Numbered from the stretch's first letter, positions 27,137-35,580 are shown. The stretch: 64,000 nucleotides of DNA from Oceanimonas baumannii (GCF_002245495.1 NZ_NQJF01000003.1:248001-312000), one strand, 5' to 3'. Notes: generated by a model from the letters alone, not told the origin. Translations and numbers: made by a program.

Positions 27137-28180
27137 ATGCGCGAAAAACTTGAACGCCGATCCTTTTTGTTCACCCTGCTGCTGGTCAGCCTGTTATTTG
27201 GGTTGATACTCAGGCCTTTCTCGGGTGCCATTTTCTGGGCTTGTGCCATTACCGTGATTTTTTATCCGTTGCAAAACCGCATTCTGGCACGCATTGGCCC
27301 CAGGCCCAATCAGGCAGCGCTGCTGACACTCACCCTGTGCGTGGTAATAGTGGTGCTGCCCGTTCTGTTTATCGCAGCCTCTTTTGCTCAGGAAGGTCTG
27401 GCGCTTTATCAACGTATCGACAAGGGAGAAGTCAGCCCGGGGAATTTGCTGGAGCAAGTGCGCACGGCATTCCCGCTGTTACCGGATCTTCTCACCCGGC
27501 TGGGCCTGGATCTCGACAGTGCCCGGGAGAACCTGTCAAAAGCGGCGGTAGCGGCCAGCAAATTACTGGCAGAAAAAGCCATCACGGCCGGTCAAAGCAC
27601 CTTCACTTTTATGGTGGATGTCGCGCTGATGCTGTACCTGACGTTCTTTTTACTGCGCGACGGACATCAGCTTACCGAACTGCTGGTACGGGCCCTGCCA
27701 CTGGGAGACGATCGTGAACGCATGCTGTTTTCCAAGTTTTCGGAAGTAACCCGGGCGACAGTAAAAGGCAACATTCTGGTGGCCATGGTTCAGGGTGCTC
27801 TGGGAGGCTTCATTTTCTGGGTGCTGGATATCCCCGGACCGCTGTTGTGGGGGGTGGTAATGGCGTTTTTGTCACTGATCCCTGCCATTGGTGCAGCACT
27901 GGTCTGGCTGCCGGTGGCTATCTATCTTTTTGCCACCGGTGAATGGGTACCTGCCGTGGTACTGGTGGCCTTTGGTGCCCTGGTGATTGGCCTGGCCGAC
28001 AATGTACTGCGTCCGCTGCTGGTAGGCCGGGATACCAAGCTGCCCGACTATCTGGTGTTGTTTTCCACCCTGGGCGGTATCAGCCTGATGGGTATCAACG
28101 GCTTTGTGATCGGTCCCTTAGTCGCCGCGCTGTTCCTGGTGTTCTGGGATATTTTCATGCGGGAATTCAACGGCCAGTAG
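27137..28180 (+). CDS. AI-2E family transporter (PerM/YdiK-like)
   Basis: A 347-residue membrane protein with about eight hydrophobic segments: one pair at the N-terminus (FLFTLLLVSLLFGLILRPF), a soluble central region (about 75-145), and a C-terminal set including FGALVIGLADNVLRPLLVGR and GGISLMGINGFVIGPLVAALF. This is the AI-2E/PerM family, whose members include putative exporters of autoinducer-2 and sodium antiporters. The start codon has no ribosome binding site because a terminator hairpin occupies the leader. No other in-frame start fits the family's N-terminus. Confidence 0.85.
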   Translation: MREKLERRSFLFTLLLVSLLFGLILRPFSGAIFWACAITVIFYPLQNRILARIGPRPNQAALLTLTLCVVIVVLPVLFIAASFAQEGLALYQRIDKGEVSPGNLLEQVRTAFPLLPDLLTRLGLDLDSARENLSKAAVAASKLLAEKAITAGQSTFTFMVDVALMLYLTFFLLRDGHQLTELLVRALPLGDDRERMLFSKFSEVTRATVKGNILVAMVQGALGGFIFWVLDIPGPLLWGVVMAFLSLIPAIGAALVWLPVAIYLFATGEWVPAVVLVAFGALVIGLADNVLRPLLVGRDTKLPDYLVLFSTLGGISLMGINGFVIGPLVAALFLVFWDIFMREFNGQ

Positions 28181-28183
28181 GCA

Positions 28184-28214
28184 AAAAGCCCGCATTCCGT
28201 GAATGCGGGCTTTT
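28184..28214. terminator. Bidirectional terminator between convergent genes
   Basis: A perfect 14-bp stem (AAAAGCCCGCATTC with its complement) and 3-nt loop sits between the AI-2E permease gene and the allA gene, with A and T tracts on both sides. Confidence 0.92.
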
Positions 28215-28238
28215 CATTTAAGCGATAGTAAACGGCTC

Positions 28239-28748
28239 TCAGTCCAGCTCAACCGTCAGTTGTACCGACTCATCAAAGAAGAACTCATCACAGTTGTTAC
28301 CCGGCCCACTGCGATCCACCACCAGAAATTCGTCGTTATCACGCAGCGCCATGATCGGGTGATGCCATACGCCTCTGTGGTAGTTCACGCCCTGACGCCC
28401 GGTGGCACGAAAGGCACGAACGGTAGACGGGTCAATATTCATGCTGCCGTCACCCACCGGAGCGACCACCAGCAGAAAGTCATGACCGAACAGCGGAACA
28501 AAAGACTGAGAGCCGAACGGATGACGCTCCAGCATTTTTATCTGCAGCGGATATTCCAGGGTTTCGGCACGAAAAATGTTAATGATGCCCTGGCCCTGTT
28601 CGTCCAGCTGCACTTCTCCCAGTTTGTGGTAACGCTGAGTAGAGCCGTTGTTGATCATGAAGTGATCACGGCCTTCAGATTCAATCACATCACCAAAAGG
28701 AGCAAAGGCTTCCTTGGTCAGCGGCTCAATCTTGAGAGTTTTGATCAT
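28239..28748 (-). CDS. allA: Ureidoglycolate lyase
   Basis: A 169-residue cupin-fold enzyme that splits ureidoglycolate into glyoxylate and urea, the last step of allantoin breakdown. The N-terminus (IEPLTKEAFAPFGDVIE) and the RGVWHHPIMAL segment are typical of AllA. The start at 28748 has a strong AGGAGG site; upstream in-frame residues are not part of the family. It lies 56 nt after uraD and is the last gene of the puuE-uraD-allA operon, ending at a strong terminator. Confidence 0.92.
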   Translation of the reverse strand: MIKTLKIEPLTKEAFAPFGDVIESEGRDHFMINNGSTQRYHKLGEVQLDEQGQGIINIFRAETLEYPLQIKMLERHPFGSQSFVPLFGHDFLLVVAPVGDGSMNIDPSTVRAFRATGRQGVNYHRGVWHHPIMALRDNDEFLVVDRSGPGNNCDEFFFDESVQLTVELD

Positions 28749-28804
28749 TACTGCCTCCTGCAGAGAAAAAGAGCGGCGAGGTATAAACACCTCGCCAGAC
28801 ACTG

Positions 28805-29320
28805 TTACATATCGCTCAGACGGAACTGAGCGATCTTGTTGATCTCGGCAACGGCGCGAGCAAACTCGGTGTCGTAGTCGTTGTGAATACGCTCTTCAAA
28901 CGCCGCCAGGATCTGGTGACGGTTGGAGCCTTTAACCGCCATGATAAAAGGAAACTGGAATTTTTCCTTATAGGCATTGTTCAGGAAAGTGAAGCGCTCG
29001 AACTCTTCGGCAGTGCACTCACTGATGCCGGCACCGGCCTGCTCGTTGGTCGATGCTTCAGTCAGCTCGCCGCGCTGGGCTGCCTTGCCGGCCAGATCCG
29101 GGTGAGCATTGATCAGATCAAGCTGCGCCTGCTTGTCGGCATTCAGCATGACAGCGGCCATGCGGGCATGCAGCTTTTCAATGTCGTTGTCGGCCTCGGT
29201 CAGGCCCTGATCGAAAGTTTGCTCGGCCACCCAGGGTGAATGCTCGTAGATGTCAGCAAACGTATTAACAAACTCGTCGCGGCCCATGGAAGCGGGTGTG
29301 CAGGTCTTGAACAGGCTCAT
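28805..29320 (-). CDS. uraD: OHCU decarboxylase
   Basis: A 171-residue all-helical enzyme that decarboxylates 2-oxo-4-hydroxy-4-carboxy-5-ureidoimidazoline to (S)-allantoin. The family signature INAHPDLAGKAA with the catalytic histidine and the ASTNEQAGAG motif are intact. Its ATG overlaps the puuE stop by one base (TAATG), so the two are translationally coupled. It needs the product of UraH, whose gene is divergent just upstream. Confidence 0.93.
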   Translation of the reverse strand: MSLFKTCTPASMGRDEFVNTFADIYEHSPWVAEQTFDQGLTEADNDIEKLHARMAAVMLNADKQAQLDLINAHPDLAGKAAQRGELTEASTNEQAGAGISECTAEEFERFTFLNNAYKEKFQFPFIMAVKGSNRHQILAAFEERIHNDYDTEFARAVAEINKIAQFRLSDM

Positions 29321-30240
29321 TACTTGTTTCCTTTATAGGGATGGTGCTCATGCCAGTGCTTGGCAATGTCGATGCGGCGGGTGAACCACACCTTGTCGTG
29401 GCTGCGGGCGTATTTGATGAAACGCTGCAGACCGGCCAGACGACCCGGACGGCCCAGTAGGCGGCAATGCATGCCGATAGACAGCATCTTGGGTGCTTCG
29501 GCGCCTTCTTCGTACAGTACGTCGAACGCGTCTTTAAGATACTGGTAGAACTCTTCGCCGTTGTTATAGCAACCCTGGCCAAAACGCATGTCGTTGGTGT
29601 CCATCACGTACGGGATCACCAGATGGCCCTTGCCATTGTTGTCTACCCAGTAAGGCAGGTCGTCACCGTAGGAGTCGGAGTCATACAGAATGCCTTCGTC
29701 TTCCATTACAATCTTGCGGGTGTTGGGGCTGTCACGACCGGTGTACCAGCCTTGCGGACGCTGGCCACAAACGCGCTCGAAGATTTCCATTGCTTTATGG
29801 TAATGCTCGCGCTCTTCTTCTTCGCTCATGAACTGGTAGGTGATCCACTTATAGGCGTGAGAGCAGATCTCGTGCCCTTCATCCATGAACACCTTGGCGA
29901 TCTCAGGGTAACGCTCGATGGCTGTCGCCACGGCGAAAATGGTCAGCGGAATGTCGTAGCGCTTGAACAGGCGCAGCAGACGCCAAACACCGGCACGGCT
30001 GCCATACTCGTAGATGGATTCCATGCTCATGTGACGAGCGTCGGGGAACGCCACCGCAGCCGGCATCTCGGACAGGAATGCTTCAGATTCGCCGTCACCG
30101 TGCAGAACATTACGCTCACCACCTTCTTCGTAGTTCAGTACGAAGTTGATGGCGATACGGGCATCGCCGGGCCATTTGGGGTGAGGCGGATTAGCGCCAT
30201 ACCCGACGAGGTCGCGCGGATAATCTTTATTTTGGCTCAT
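29320..30240 (-). CDS. puuE: Allantoinase of the polysaccharide deacetylase type
   Basis: A 306-residue protein of the NodB/carbohydrate esterase 4 superfamily, related to the Pseudomonas-type PuuE rather than the amidohydrolase allantoinase AllB. The YPRDLVGYGANPPHPKWPGDARIA opening, split as in the family, and the HEICSHAYKW motif support this. It hydrolyses allantoin to allantoate. The start at 30240 has a TAGGAG site. First gene of the operon with uraD and allA, divergent from uraH across a 360-bp region. Confidence 0.92.
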   Translation of the reverse strand: MSQNKDYPRDLVGYGANPPHPKWPGDARIAINFVLNYEEGGERNVLHGDGESEAFLSEMPAAVAFPDARHMSMESIYEYGSRAGVWRLLRLFKRYDIPLTIFAVATAIERYPEIAKVFMDEGHEICSHAYKWITYQFMSEEEEREHYHKAMEIFERVCGQRPQGWYTGRDSPNTRKIVMEDEGILYDSDSYGDDLPYWVDNNGKGHLVIPYVMDTNDMRFGQGCYNNGEEFYQYLKDAFDVLYEEGAEAPKMLSIGMHCRLLGRPGRLAGLQRFIKYARSHDKVWFTRRIDIAKHWHEHHPYKGNK

Positions 30241-30323
30241 CGGAAAACTCCTAAAAAACAACGAATTACAAGCCGACTGGGAATAGCCGGGCGAGAGAGT
30301 TTGACGGTCGTCACAATATTCCC

Positions 30324-30335
30324 ATTGTATACAAT
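30324..30335. promoter_or_regulatory. Palindromic operator candidate (GntR/FCD type) in puuE-uraH promoter
   Basis: ATTGTATACAAT is a perfect 12-bp palindrome fitting the TnGTnnACnA pattern used by GntR regulators with FCD domains. It lies 84 bp upstream of puuE and 266 bp upstream of uraH. A related GTATACAAT occurs upstream of the GntR/FCD gene at 56034-56042. The rest of the 360-bp intergenic region is AT-rich with no other feature I can name. Confidence 0.5.
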
Positions 30336-30600
30336 AAAATCAACTTATGTAAATGACTGGTTTAGTTTTTGTATCGCAAGTGGCCTGCAATTCTTGCTTT
30401 GAAACCGTAAAGTAAAGACAATCAGCACGGATCAAGATGTCCACATTAAAAAATGTGATCTGACACGTAAAAAAATATCTCTCTATGTTAAGAGGGTGTA
30501 GACGAGTCGGTTGTCTTGATGTAAAAACACCTCTACCGGCATTAACCGCTGGTAGTACCTTGGACTTTGAAGACGCAGTAATGCGCAAGGTAACTTGAAA

Positions 30601-30954
30601 ATGGGAAGACTGACGACACATGTACTCGATACTGCCAAGGGCCTGCCCGGCTCCGATATCAAAGTTGAGCTGTACAAGGTGGAAGGTGAGCAGACTACGC
30701 TGATCAACACCGTTTACACCAACCACGATGGCCGTACCGATGCCCCTATCCTGGAAGGTGCAGACTATGTATCCGGCAAATACCAGCTGGTGTTCCATAC
30801 CTCTCCTTATTTCAAGAAACAAGGTATTGAACTGCTCGAACCGGCATTCCTGGATGACGTTGTTATCCGCTTCGGTATTGCCGAAGGCGAAGAGCATTAT
30901 CACGTACCCTTGCTGATCTCGCCTTACAGCTACTCTACCTATCGCGGTAGCTAA
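30601..30954 (+). CDS. uraH: 5-hydroxyisourate hydrolase (transthyretin-like)
   Basis: A 117-residue protein with all hallmarks of HIU hydrolase: H7 in LTTHVLD, R45 in DGRTDAP, H99/H101 in HYHVPLL and the C-terminal tetrapeptide YRGS. It converts 5-hydroxyisourate, the product of urate oxidation, to OHCU for UraD. The start at 30601 has AAGG at proper distance. No periplasmic signal peptide is present, so it is cytoplasmic. It is divergent from puuE and probably cotranscribed with the purine permease 90 bp downstream. Confidence 0.94.
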   Translation: MGRLTTHVLDTAKGLPGSDIKVELYKVEGEQTTLINTVYTNHDGRTDAPILEGADYVSGKYQLVFHTSPYFKKQGIELLEPAFLDDVVIRFGIAEGEEHYHVPLLISPYSYSTYRGS

Positions 30955-30970
30955 GGCTCACAGACAGCTC

Positions 30971-31014
30971 CTGCTCATGCCGCCGGCTCAAGGAATGACT
31001 GGCGGCATGAGCAG
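30971..31014 (+). promoter_or_regulatory. Long perfect hairpin between uraH and the purine permease gene
   Basis: A 14-bp perfect inverted repeat (CTGCTCATGCCGCC with its complement) encloses a 16-nt loop, starting 17 nt after uraH. It is followed by only three T residues, so it is a weak terminator at best; it may stabilise the uraH message or set the expression ratio of the two genes. Confidence 0.6.
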
Positions 31015-31044
31015 TTTGCAAACTATCCACGAGGACTTCCAGTT

Positions 31045-32388
31045 ATGGAACACGCCAAGCACGAGCCAACCCCCCAATCCCTCCCGGCTTCCGGGGGACT
31101 GCTGGACAAGCTGTTCAAACTGAGCGCCCATGGCACTACCGTCAAAACCGAGCTGGTAGCCGGTCTGACGACCTTCGTTACCATGGCGTACATCATTTTT
31201 GTTAACCCTAATATTATGTCAGCCTCCGGCATGGACGCGGGAGCCGTATTTGTAGCCACCTGTATTGGTGCCGCCATTGCCACCCTGTTTATGGGTCTTT
31301 ATGCCAACTGGCCGGTCGGCCTGGCACCCGGCATGGGCCTGAATGCCTTCTTTGCCTTCACTGTGGTCGGTGAAATGGGCTACAGCTGGGAAGTGGCACT
31401 GGGTGCCGTATTCTGGTCCGGTATCATCTTCACTGCCATGAGCTTCTGGAAGATTCGGGAATGGGTACTCGACGCCATTCCCGAGTCACTGCGTTATGCC
31501 ATGACCGCCGGGGTGGGCCTGTTTCTGGGCTTTATCGGCCTGAAAACTGCCGGTATCGTCGCCGACAGTCCGGCCACCTTGCTGACCACGGGTGATCTGA
31601 CCCAGCCCAGCGCCTGGCTGGCCATCACTTGTTTTCTGATCATTGCCATTCTGGCCCATCGTCGTGTGTTCGGTGCCGTACTGCTTGGCGTGCTGATTAC
31701 TACCCTGATTGGCCTGGCCATGGGGATTGTGGAATATAACGGTATTTTCGCCGCTCCGCCCAGCCTGGCCCCCACCCTGTTCAAACTGGACATCATGGGC
31801 GCTCTGGATGTGGGCATGATCACCGTGATCCTGGCGTTTCTGTTCGTCAACATGTTCGACACCGCTGGCACCCTGATGGGCGTGGCCGAGCGAGCCCACT
31901 TGCGCCGCCCTGACGGCACCATTGAAGGCCTGAAAAAATCCCTGAAGGCCGACAGCGCCTCATCGGTTATCGGCACCTTCGTCGGCTGCCCGCCAGTGAC
32001 CAGTTATGTGGAAAGTTCCGCCGGTGTCGCCGCCGGTGGCCGTACCGGTCTTACTGCCGTGACCATCGCCGTGCTGTTTTTGCTGTCGATCTTCCTTGCC
32101 CCGCTGGCCGGCATGGTGCCCGCCTACGCCACCGCCGGCGCGCTGATCTATGTTGCCTTTCTGATGACCAGCAGCCTGGCCAATATCGACTGGCATGACT
32201 ACACCGAAATGGCCCCGGCCGCCATCACCGCCCTGATGATGCCGCTGACCTTCTCCATTGCCAACGGCATTGCCATGGGCTTTATCACCTACGCAGTGCT
32301 GAAGGTAACGACCGGACAGGCCGCTAAGGTATCAGCGGGTGTGTATGTACTGAGTGCCATTTTTGTGGCCAAGTTCATTTTTATGTAA
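31045..32388 (+). CDS. NCS2-family purine permease (AzgA subfamily)
   Basis: A 447-residue membrane protein with 14 expected segments. GLTTFVTMAYIIFVNPNI, GLAPGMGLNAFFAFT and FVNMFDTAGTLMGVA are signature motifs of the AzgA branch, which transports adenine, guanine or hypoxanthine with protons. Position after uraH and near puuE-uraD-allA supports a role in taking up purines for catabolism by the xdh/guaD enzymes encoded 25-30 kb away. Exact substrate is not shown. A strong terminator follows. Confidence 0.9.
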   Translation: MEHAKHEPTPQSLPASGGLLDKLFKLSAHGTTVKTELVAGLTTFVTMAYIIFVNPNIMSASGMDAGAVFVATCIGAAIATLFMGLYANWPVGLAPGMGLNAFFAFTVVGEMGYSWEVALGAVFWSGIIFTAMSFWKIREWVLDAIPESLRYAMTAGVGLFLGFIGLKTAGIVADSPATLLTTGDLTQPSAWLAITCFLIIAILAHRRVFGAVLLGVLITTLIGLAMGIVEYNGIFAAPPSLAPTLFKLDIMGALDVGMITVILAFLFVNMFDTAGTLMGVAERAHLRRPDGTIEGLKKSLKADSASSVIGTFVGCPPVTSYVESSAGVAAGGRTGLTAVTIAVLFLLSIFLAPLAGMVPAYATAGALIYVAFLMTSSLANIDWHDYTEMAPAAITALMMPLTFSIANGIAMGFITYAVLKVTTGQAAKVSAGVYVLSAIFVAKFIFM

Positions 32389-32406
32389 GCGCTTGCCGCT
32401 GAACGT

Positions 32407-32434
32407 AAAAAGCCACCGCATGCGGTGGCTTTTT
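32407..32434. terminator. Rho-independent terminator
   Basis: AAAAAGCCACCGCA is followed directly by its exact complement and T runs, 19 nt after the permease stop codon. Confidence 0.9.
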
Positions 32435-32475
32435 TGATCAATGTGTCCAGGTAACATCGCCCTCGGCAAAATAAC

Positions 32476-32506
32476 GTCGCTCCCGCGAAGGCGGGGGGTC
32501 TATGAC
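32476..32506 (+). repeat. Partial copy of a REP-like dispersed repeat
   Basis: GTCGCTCCCGCGAAGGCGGG followed by GGGTCTATG matches the 5' hairpin and GGTCCATG part of the longer repeats at 44260 and 45701. Only the hairpin end is preserved. It lies between the permease terminator and the first DUF3461 gene. Confidence 0.55.
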
Positions 32507-32570
32507 ATATCGCACCGGACTCTCGCCTTCGAGGCAGTGGCTGCAGAGAAAGGCTGCCAGCGTATTTGTC

Positions 32571-32909
32571 TTAACCCGCCAGGCGACTCATGCGCTGACG
32601 CAGCTCGGTCATTTTGTCATTCATTACCTGCTCAAAACGGCTCAGTTCCAACAGCAGCCGTTCCCGGGAGCTGGTCCTTCCCAGCAACTGCTCGAGCTCC
32701 TCAACGGCCGCGTCCAGAGTCTGAGCCACTTCACGGTTAATGACCTGCGGAAAATCAAACTTGAGGCTGGCAGGACGGCAGGAATCCATCTCCCGCTCAA
32801 ACCAGATTTTCAGCTCCTTACCATCATCGGCATCACGCAGACGAAAGCGGCTGATGGCATTAATATCTTCAATTCCCATGGCAGTGAGCGTGGGATAGGC
32901 CTGAGTCAT
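32571..32909 (-). CDS. DUF3461 family protein (paralogue 1)
   Basis: A 112-residue protein beginning YPTLTAMGIEDINAISRFRLR and ending in a helical region with regular leucines that could form a coiled coil. This is the DUF3461 family of gammaproteobacteria, of unknown function. A second, longer member lies 0.6 kb upstream at 33543-33947; they share the PTLTxMGI opening and the C-terminal ...V(M/MQ)DK(M/L)xxLRxxxxxL pattern. Confidence 0.8.
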   Translation of the reverse strand: MTQAYPTLTAMGIEDINAISRFRLRDADDGKELKIWFEREMDSCRPASLKFDFPQVINREVAQTLDAAVEELEQLLGRTSSRERLLLELSRFEQVMNDKMTELRQRMSRLAG

Positions 32910-33116
32910 AGCAACCTCCGTCGATAATACAATTTATTCACATACCGTTAACCAAAGGCTAGCTATCCATAGGCACAGGAGCTAGAGCCAGTTGTCTGCG
33001 GCCAATAAGGCCAGCTGGACCTACTGAATGCCGCCGGCTGGTGCTAATACCGGAAAACACGCACTTCTAGAGTGGAGCAACTACCTGTGAAGACAACAAC
33101 GAAACAAGGAAATGTT

Positions 33117-33365
33117 ATGGCCGCAAATTCTCTTACTCTGGAATTGAGCCCGGAACTCGCCATGCTGTTTGAACAATACGAAGCACTGACCCGCGTCAGC
33201 GCGGAGCAGTACGTACAACAACTGGTGGAAAAAACGCAACCTACCCTGGAAGCCATGGTGTCGGCGCTGCAGGAAGCCGGCGACGACGAAGCCGCGGTAA
33301 TGGAGCTGTTTGGCAAGAAGATGGCCGAGTCCATGCTGCGCCAGCAGCAGGCAGTCCAGGCGTAA
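33117..33365 (+). CDS. Small hypothetical protein
   Basis: An 82-residue, acidic and mostly helical protein (LTLELSPELAMLFEQYEALTR at the start, split across the helix, ending RQQQAVQA). I do not recognise it. The start at 33117 is supported by AAGGAA ten bases upstream; the frame is open 45 nt further but without a ribosome binding site. It lies on the opposite strand between two DUF3461 paralogues. There is no signal peptide or membrane segment. It may be a small regulatory or scaffolding protein. Confidence 0.6.
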   Translation: MAANSLTLELSPELAMLFEQYEALTRVSAEQYVQQLVEKTQPTLEAMVSALQEAGDDEAAVMELFGKKMAESMLRQQQAVQA

Positions 33366-33448
33366 CAAACAAAAAGGCTACTGTGCTCTGCATACAGACA
33401 ACGCAGATGTGGCACGAAACAGCAGTGGGGATTGCCGGAGCCGACCGT

Positions 33449-33470
33449 AAAATGCCATATATGGCATTTT
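33449..33470. repeat. Perfect 22-bp AT-rich palindrome
   Basis: AAAATGCCATA is followed immediately by its exact reverse complement. It sits in a 177-bp gap between the small hypothetical gene and the second DUF3461 gene, 73 bp past the end of the latter. With no loop and AT-rich ends it looks more like a protein-binding site than a terminator. Confidence 0.6.
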
Positions 33471-33542
33471 CGGGCGTTACAGGGAAGTACCTGGAGCGTG
33501 TCGGCGGAGCGCAACCGCACTGTTGCTTCGCACTCCTCCCGA

Positions 33543-33947
33543 TTACTTCAGCGCTTCTATCTGGCGGCGCAGATCTTCCAGCTTGTCCTGCATTACCCGC
33601 TCCATGTGCTCCAGATCCGCCAGCAGCTGTTTTTTGGTATCGGCGGTAACGTCATCAGAACGTACCTCACTACCCAGCAGTTGGTGCAGTTCGAGCAAAG
33701 CCTGGCGTAATACCGGACTGGTGTCTTCCAGCTGATGCCATTGCTCGGTTTTCTGAAATTCTACCGGGCCCAGTGACTTGGGACGGGCAAAGGTAAACTT
33801 CTTGCTGCGTGACAGCAGCGAACCTTTGGGTCTGTGGTAATAGATCTTGAGCACATCCGCCCGGCCTTCACGACGTAGCTGATAGCGGCTGATATTATCA
33901 AAGGAAGTAATACCCATCTGGGTAAGGGTGGGATTTTTTTCGCTCAT
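33543..33947 (-). CDS. DUF3461 family protein (paralogue 2)
   Basis: A 134-residue protein with the family opening NPTLTQMGITSFDNISRYQLR, a basic central segment (RPKGSLLSRSKKFTFARPKS) and a C-terminal helix with leucine spacing (LLADLEHMERVMQDKLEDLRR). Function is unknown. It is longer than its neighbour at 32571-32909 by a basic insert, which could contact nucleic acid. An 8-bp hairpin (CTCCGCAT with its complement, 33982-33999) lies in its leader. Confidence 0.8.
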   Translation of the reverse strand: MSEKNPTLTQMGITSFDNISRYQLRREGRADVLKIYYHRPKGSLLSRSKKFTFARPKSLGPVEFQKTEQWHQLEDTSPVLRQALLELHQLLGSEVRSDDVTADTKKQLLADLEHMERVMQDKLEDLRRQIEALK

Positions 33948-34142
33948 GGCTGCTCGCTCGAAGGTTCAATATTCAATAGAACTCCGCATCAATGCGGAGC
34001 AAGCTGTTGCTTCGGGCCTTCTTCCTTGAGCAGCCCCGTTATCAGGACGGGTCGAGCAACAGGCCGGTAAATTTAGCCCGGCCTTATAATAATGAACAGG
34101 GCCAGTTCCATCTTTGCGTTGGCACCAGCCAGCCCTACTTGC

Positions 34143-35471
34143 TCAGGCCGACACCAGTACGGTTTTGGTCCGACAGAACTCTTTGAGCGCCGGCCTGTGA
34201 GACGGATCAGAAAACGGCGGCCAATGGCGACCATGATACGGATCCGGGTTGACCCGGCACAGATCAAAGGGGAGATCCCTGGCCAGCAGCTCACCCCGGG
34301 CTCGATCCTGGGTCCAGACAGACGCAATTCCGTCGGGAGACAAGGAGCGGCACAAGGCGACCATGGCCGCCTCGTCCGGCACCCGCAGCACACCACAGAG
34401 TGGCCCGGCAGGCCAGACAGGGAACAGCGTCATCGCCGGATCATCTCCCTCAATCAGAGTCGGCGGATAATACCAGCCCTCTTCATCGGGCAGGAAACCG
34501 CCACAGCGAATACGCCCACCCCGGCGCTCAGCCTCACGCAGCTGGCGTTCCAGCCATTCACGCTGGCCGCTCTTGGCCAACGGCCCCAGCTCCTCCCAAG
34601 TGTCGTTAGGCTGTCCCGGACCAAGCTCGGCCAGGCGGGCGGTGAGCCGCTCCAGAAAAGCGTCAGCCAGACCGGGAGTGATCAGCACACCCCCCTCACT
34701 CTGACGCCAACTGGCCCGGTAACGCACACAGCTGTTCAGCACTGATTCTACCGCCGGCTCCAGCTCGGCATCATCCAGAATCAGTTGTACATCAGCACGG
34801 GCCAGATCCAGCCGCACCGGCTTAAGGTGTCCTCCCGCCAGCGACGCCATGGCTGCCCCGCCCTGACGTTCACCACTGTAAGCAAGGCCGCCGATGCGCG
34901 GGTCTGCCACCAAACCCGCCACCTGCTCTTTGGAAATACGCAGCGGCGTGACCAGCCCTTCCGGTACCTCGGCCTCGGTCATCAGCCGCTCCAGCAAATC
35001 CACAAAGCGGGACAAATGTTCCGCCGGCTTAAGCAGCAGGCTATTACCCGCCATTAACGCCGGCACCAGCAACCTAAAACACTGCCACATAGGGGCCGGC
35101 CCGGCAGTCAGCACCAGCATCAGCCCCAGCGGAAGCTGACGGATCTGACTGTATGTCAACGGCAGCATGGCCTGACCATGCGCTGCAAAGTGGGCACATT
35201 CTTCGGCACAGCGCTCCACCTCCAGCAAACAGTCCGTCAGCAGGGTTCCGGTTTCCAGACTCAGCTCCCGGGCAAGACTGTCCCGCTGGGACGATAAAAC
35301 GGATGCCAGCCTGAAGAGCAACGCAGTCCGTGTGGCAAACGGAGCTTGCTGCCATTCGCTTGCAGCCTCATCAGCACGTACCAGATGCCGCTCCAGGCTG
35401 TCGGCCCCAAGGCAGGCATGATGGGCCTTTATGCGGCCATTACTGGGTTCAAAGGAAACAAAGGTCATCAC
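34143..35471 (-). CDS. Aldehyde dehydrogenase-like protein lacking catalytic residues
   Basis: A 442-residue protein with the aldehyde dehydrogenase fold, including the LLLKPAEH motif with K148, but missing the chemistry. At the place of the general base (LELGG in the family) it reads LDLAR (D222), and at the place of GQxC it reads ASWRQ, with R256 aligned to the nucleophilic cysteine. The PWNFP motif is also replaced (TAGPAPMW). No frameshift is seen, so this is a conserved-looking open frame rather than a decayed one. Possible roles are a binding protein or an oligomer partner of an active dehydrogenase. It is divergent from the SulP transporter gene. Confidence 0.75.
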   Translation of the reverse strand: MMTFVSFEPSNGRIKAHHACLGADSLERHLVRADEAASEWQQAPFATRTALLFRLASVLSSQRDSLARELSLETGTLLTDCLLEVERCAEECAHFAAHGQAMLPLTYSQIRQLPLGLMLVLTAGPAPMWQCFRLLVPALMAGNSLLLKPAEHLSRFVDLLERLMTEAEVPEGLVTPLRISKEQVAGLVADPRIGGLAYSGERQGGAAMASLAGGHLKPVRLDLARADVQLILDDAELEPAVESVLNSCVRYRASWRQSEGGVLITPGLADAFLERLTARLAELGPGQPNDTWEELGPLAKSGQREWLERQLREAERRGGRIRCGGFLPDEEGWYYPPTLIEGDDPAMTLFPVWPAGPLCGVLRVPDEAAMVALCRSLSPDGIASVWTQDRARGELLARDLPFDLCRVNPDPYHGRHWPPFSDPSHRPALKEFCRTKTVLVSA

Positions 35472-35580
35472 ACGGCTCCATGTGCAGGGCTCAGCGCGCC
35501 CTCAGCAACAACATCGGCTGGTATACTGAATGCTGTGGCAGCACTCTTTACCACGTTTTCAGCGACGTTAATAAAGGGTT

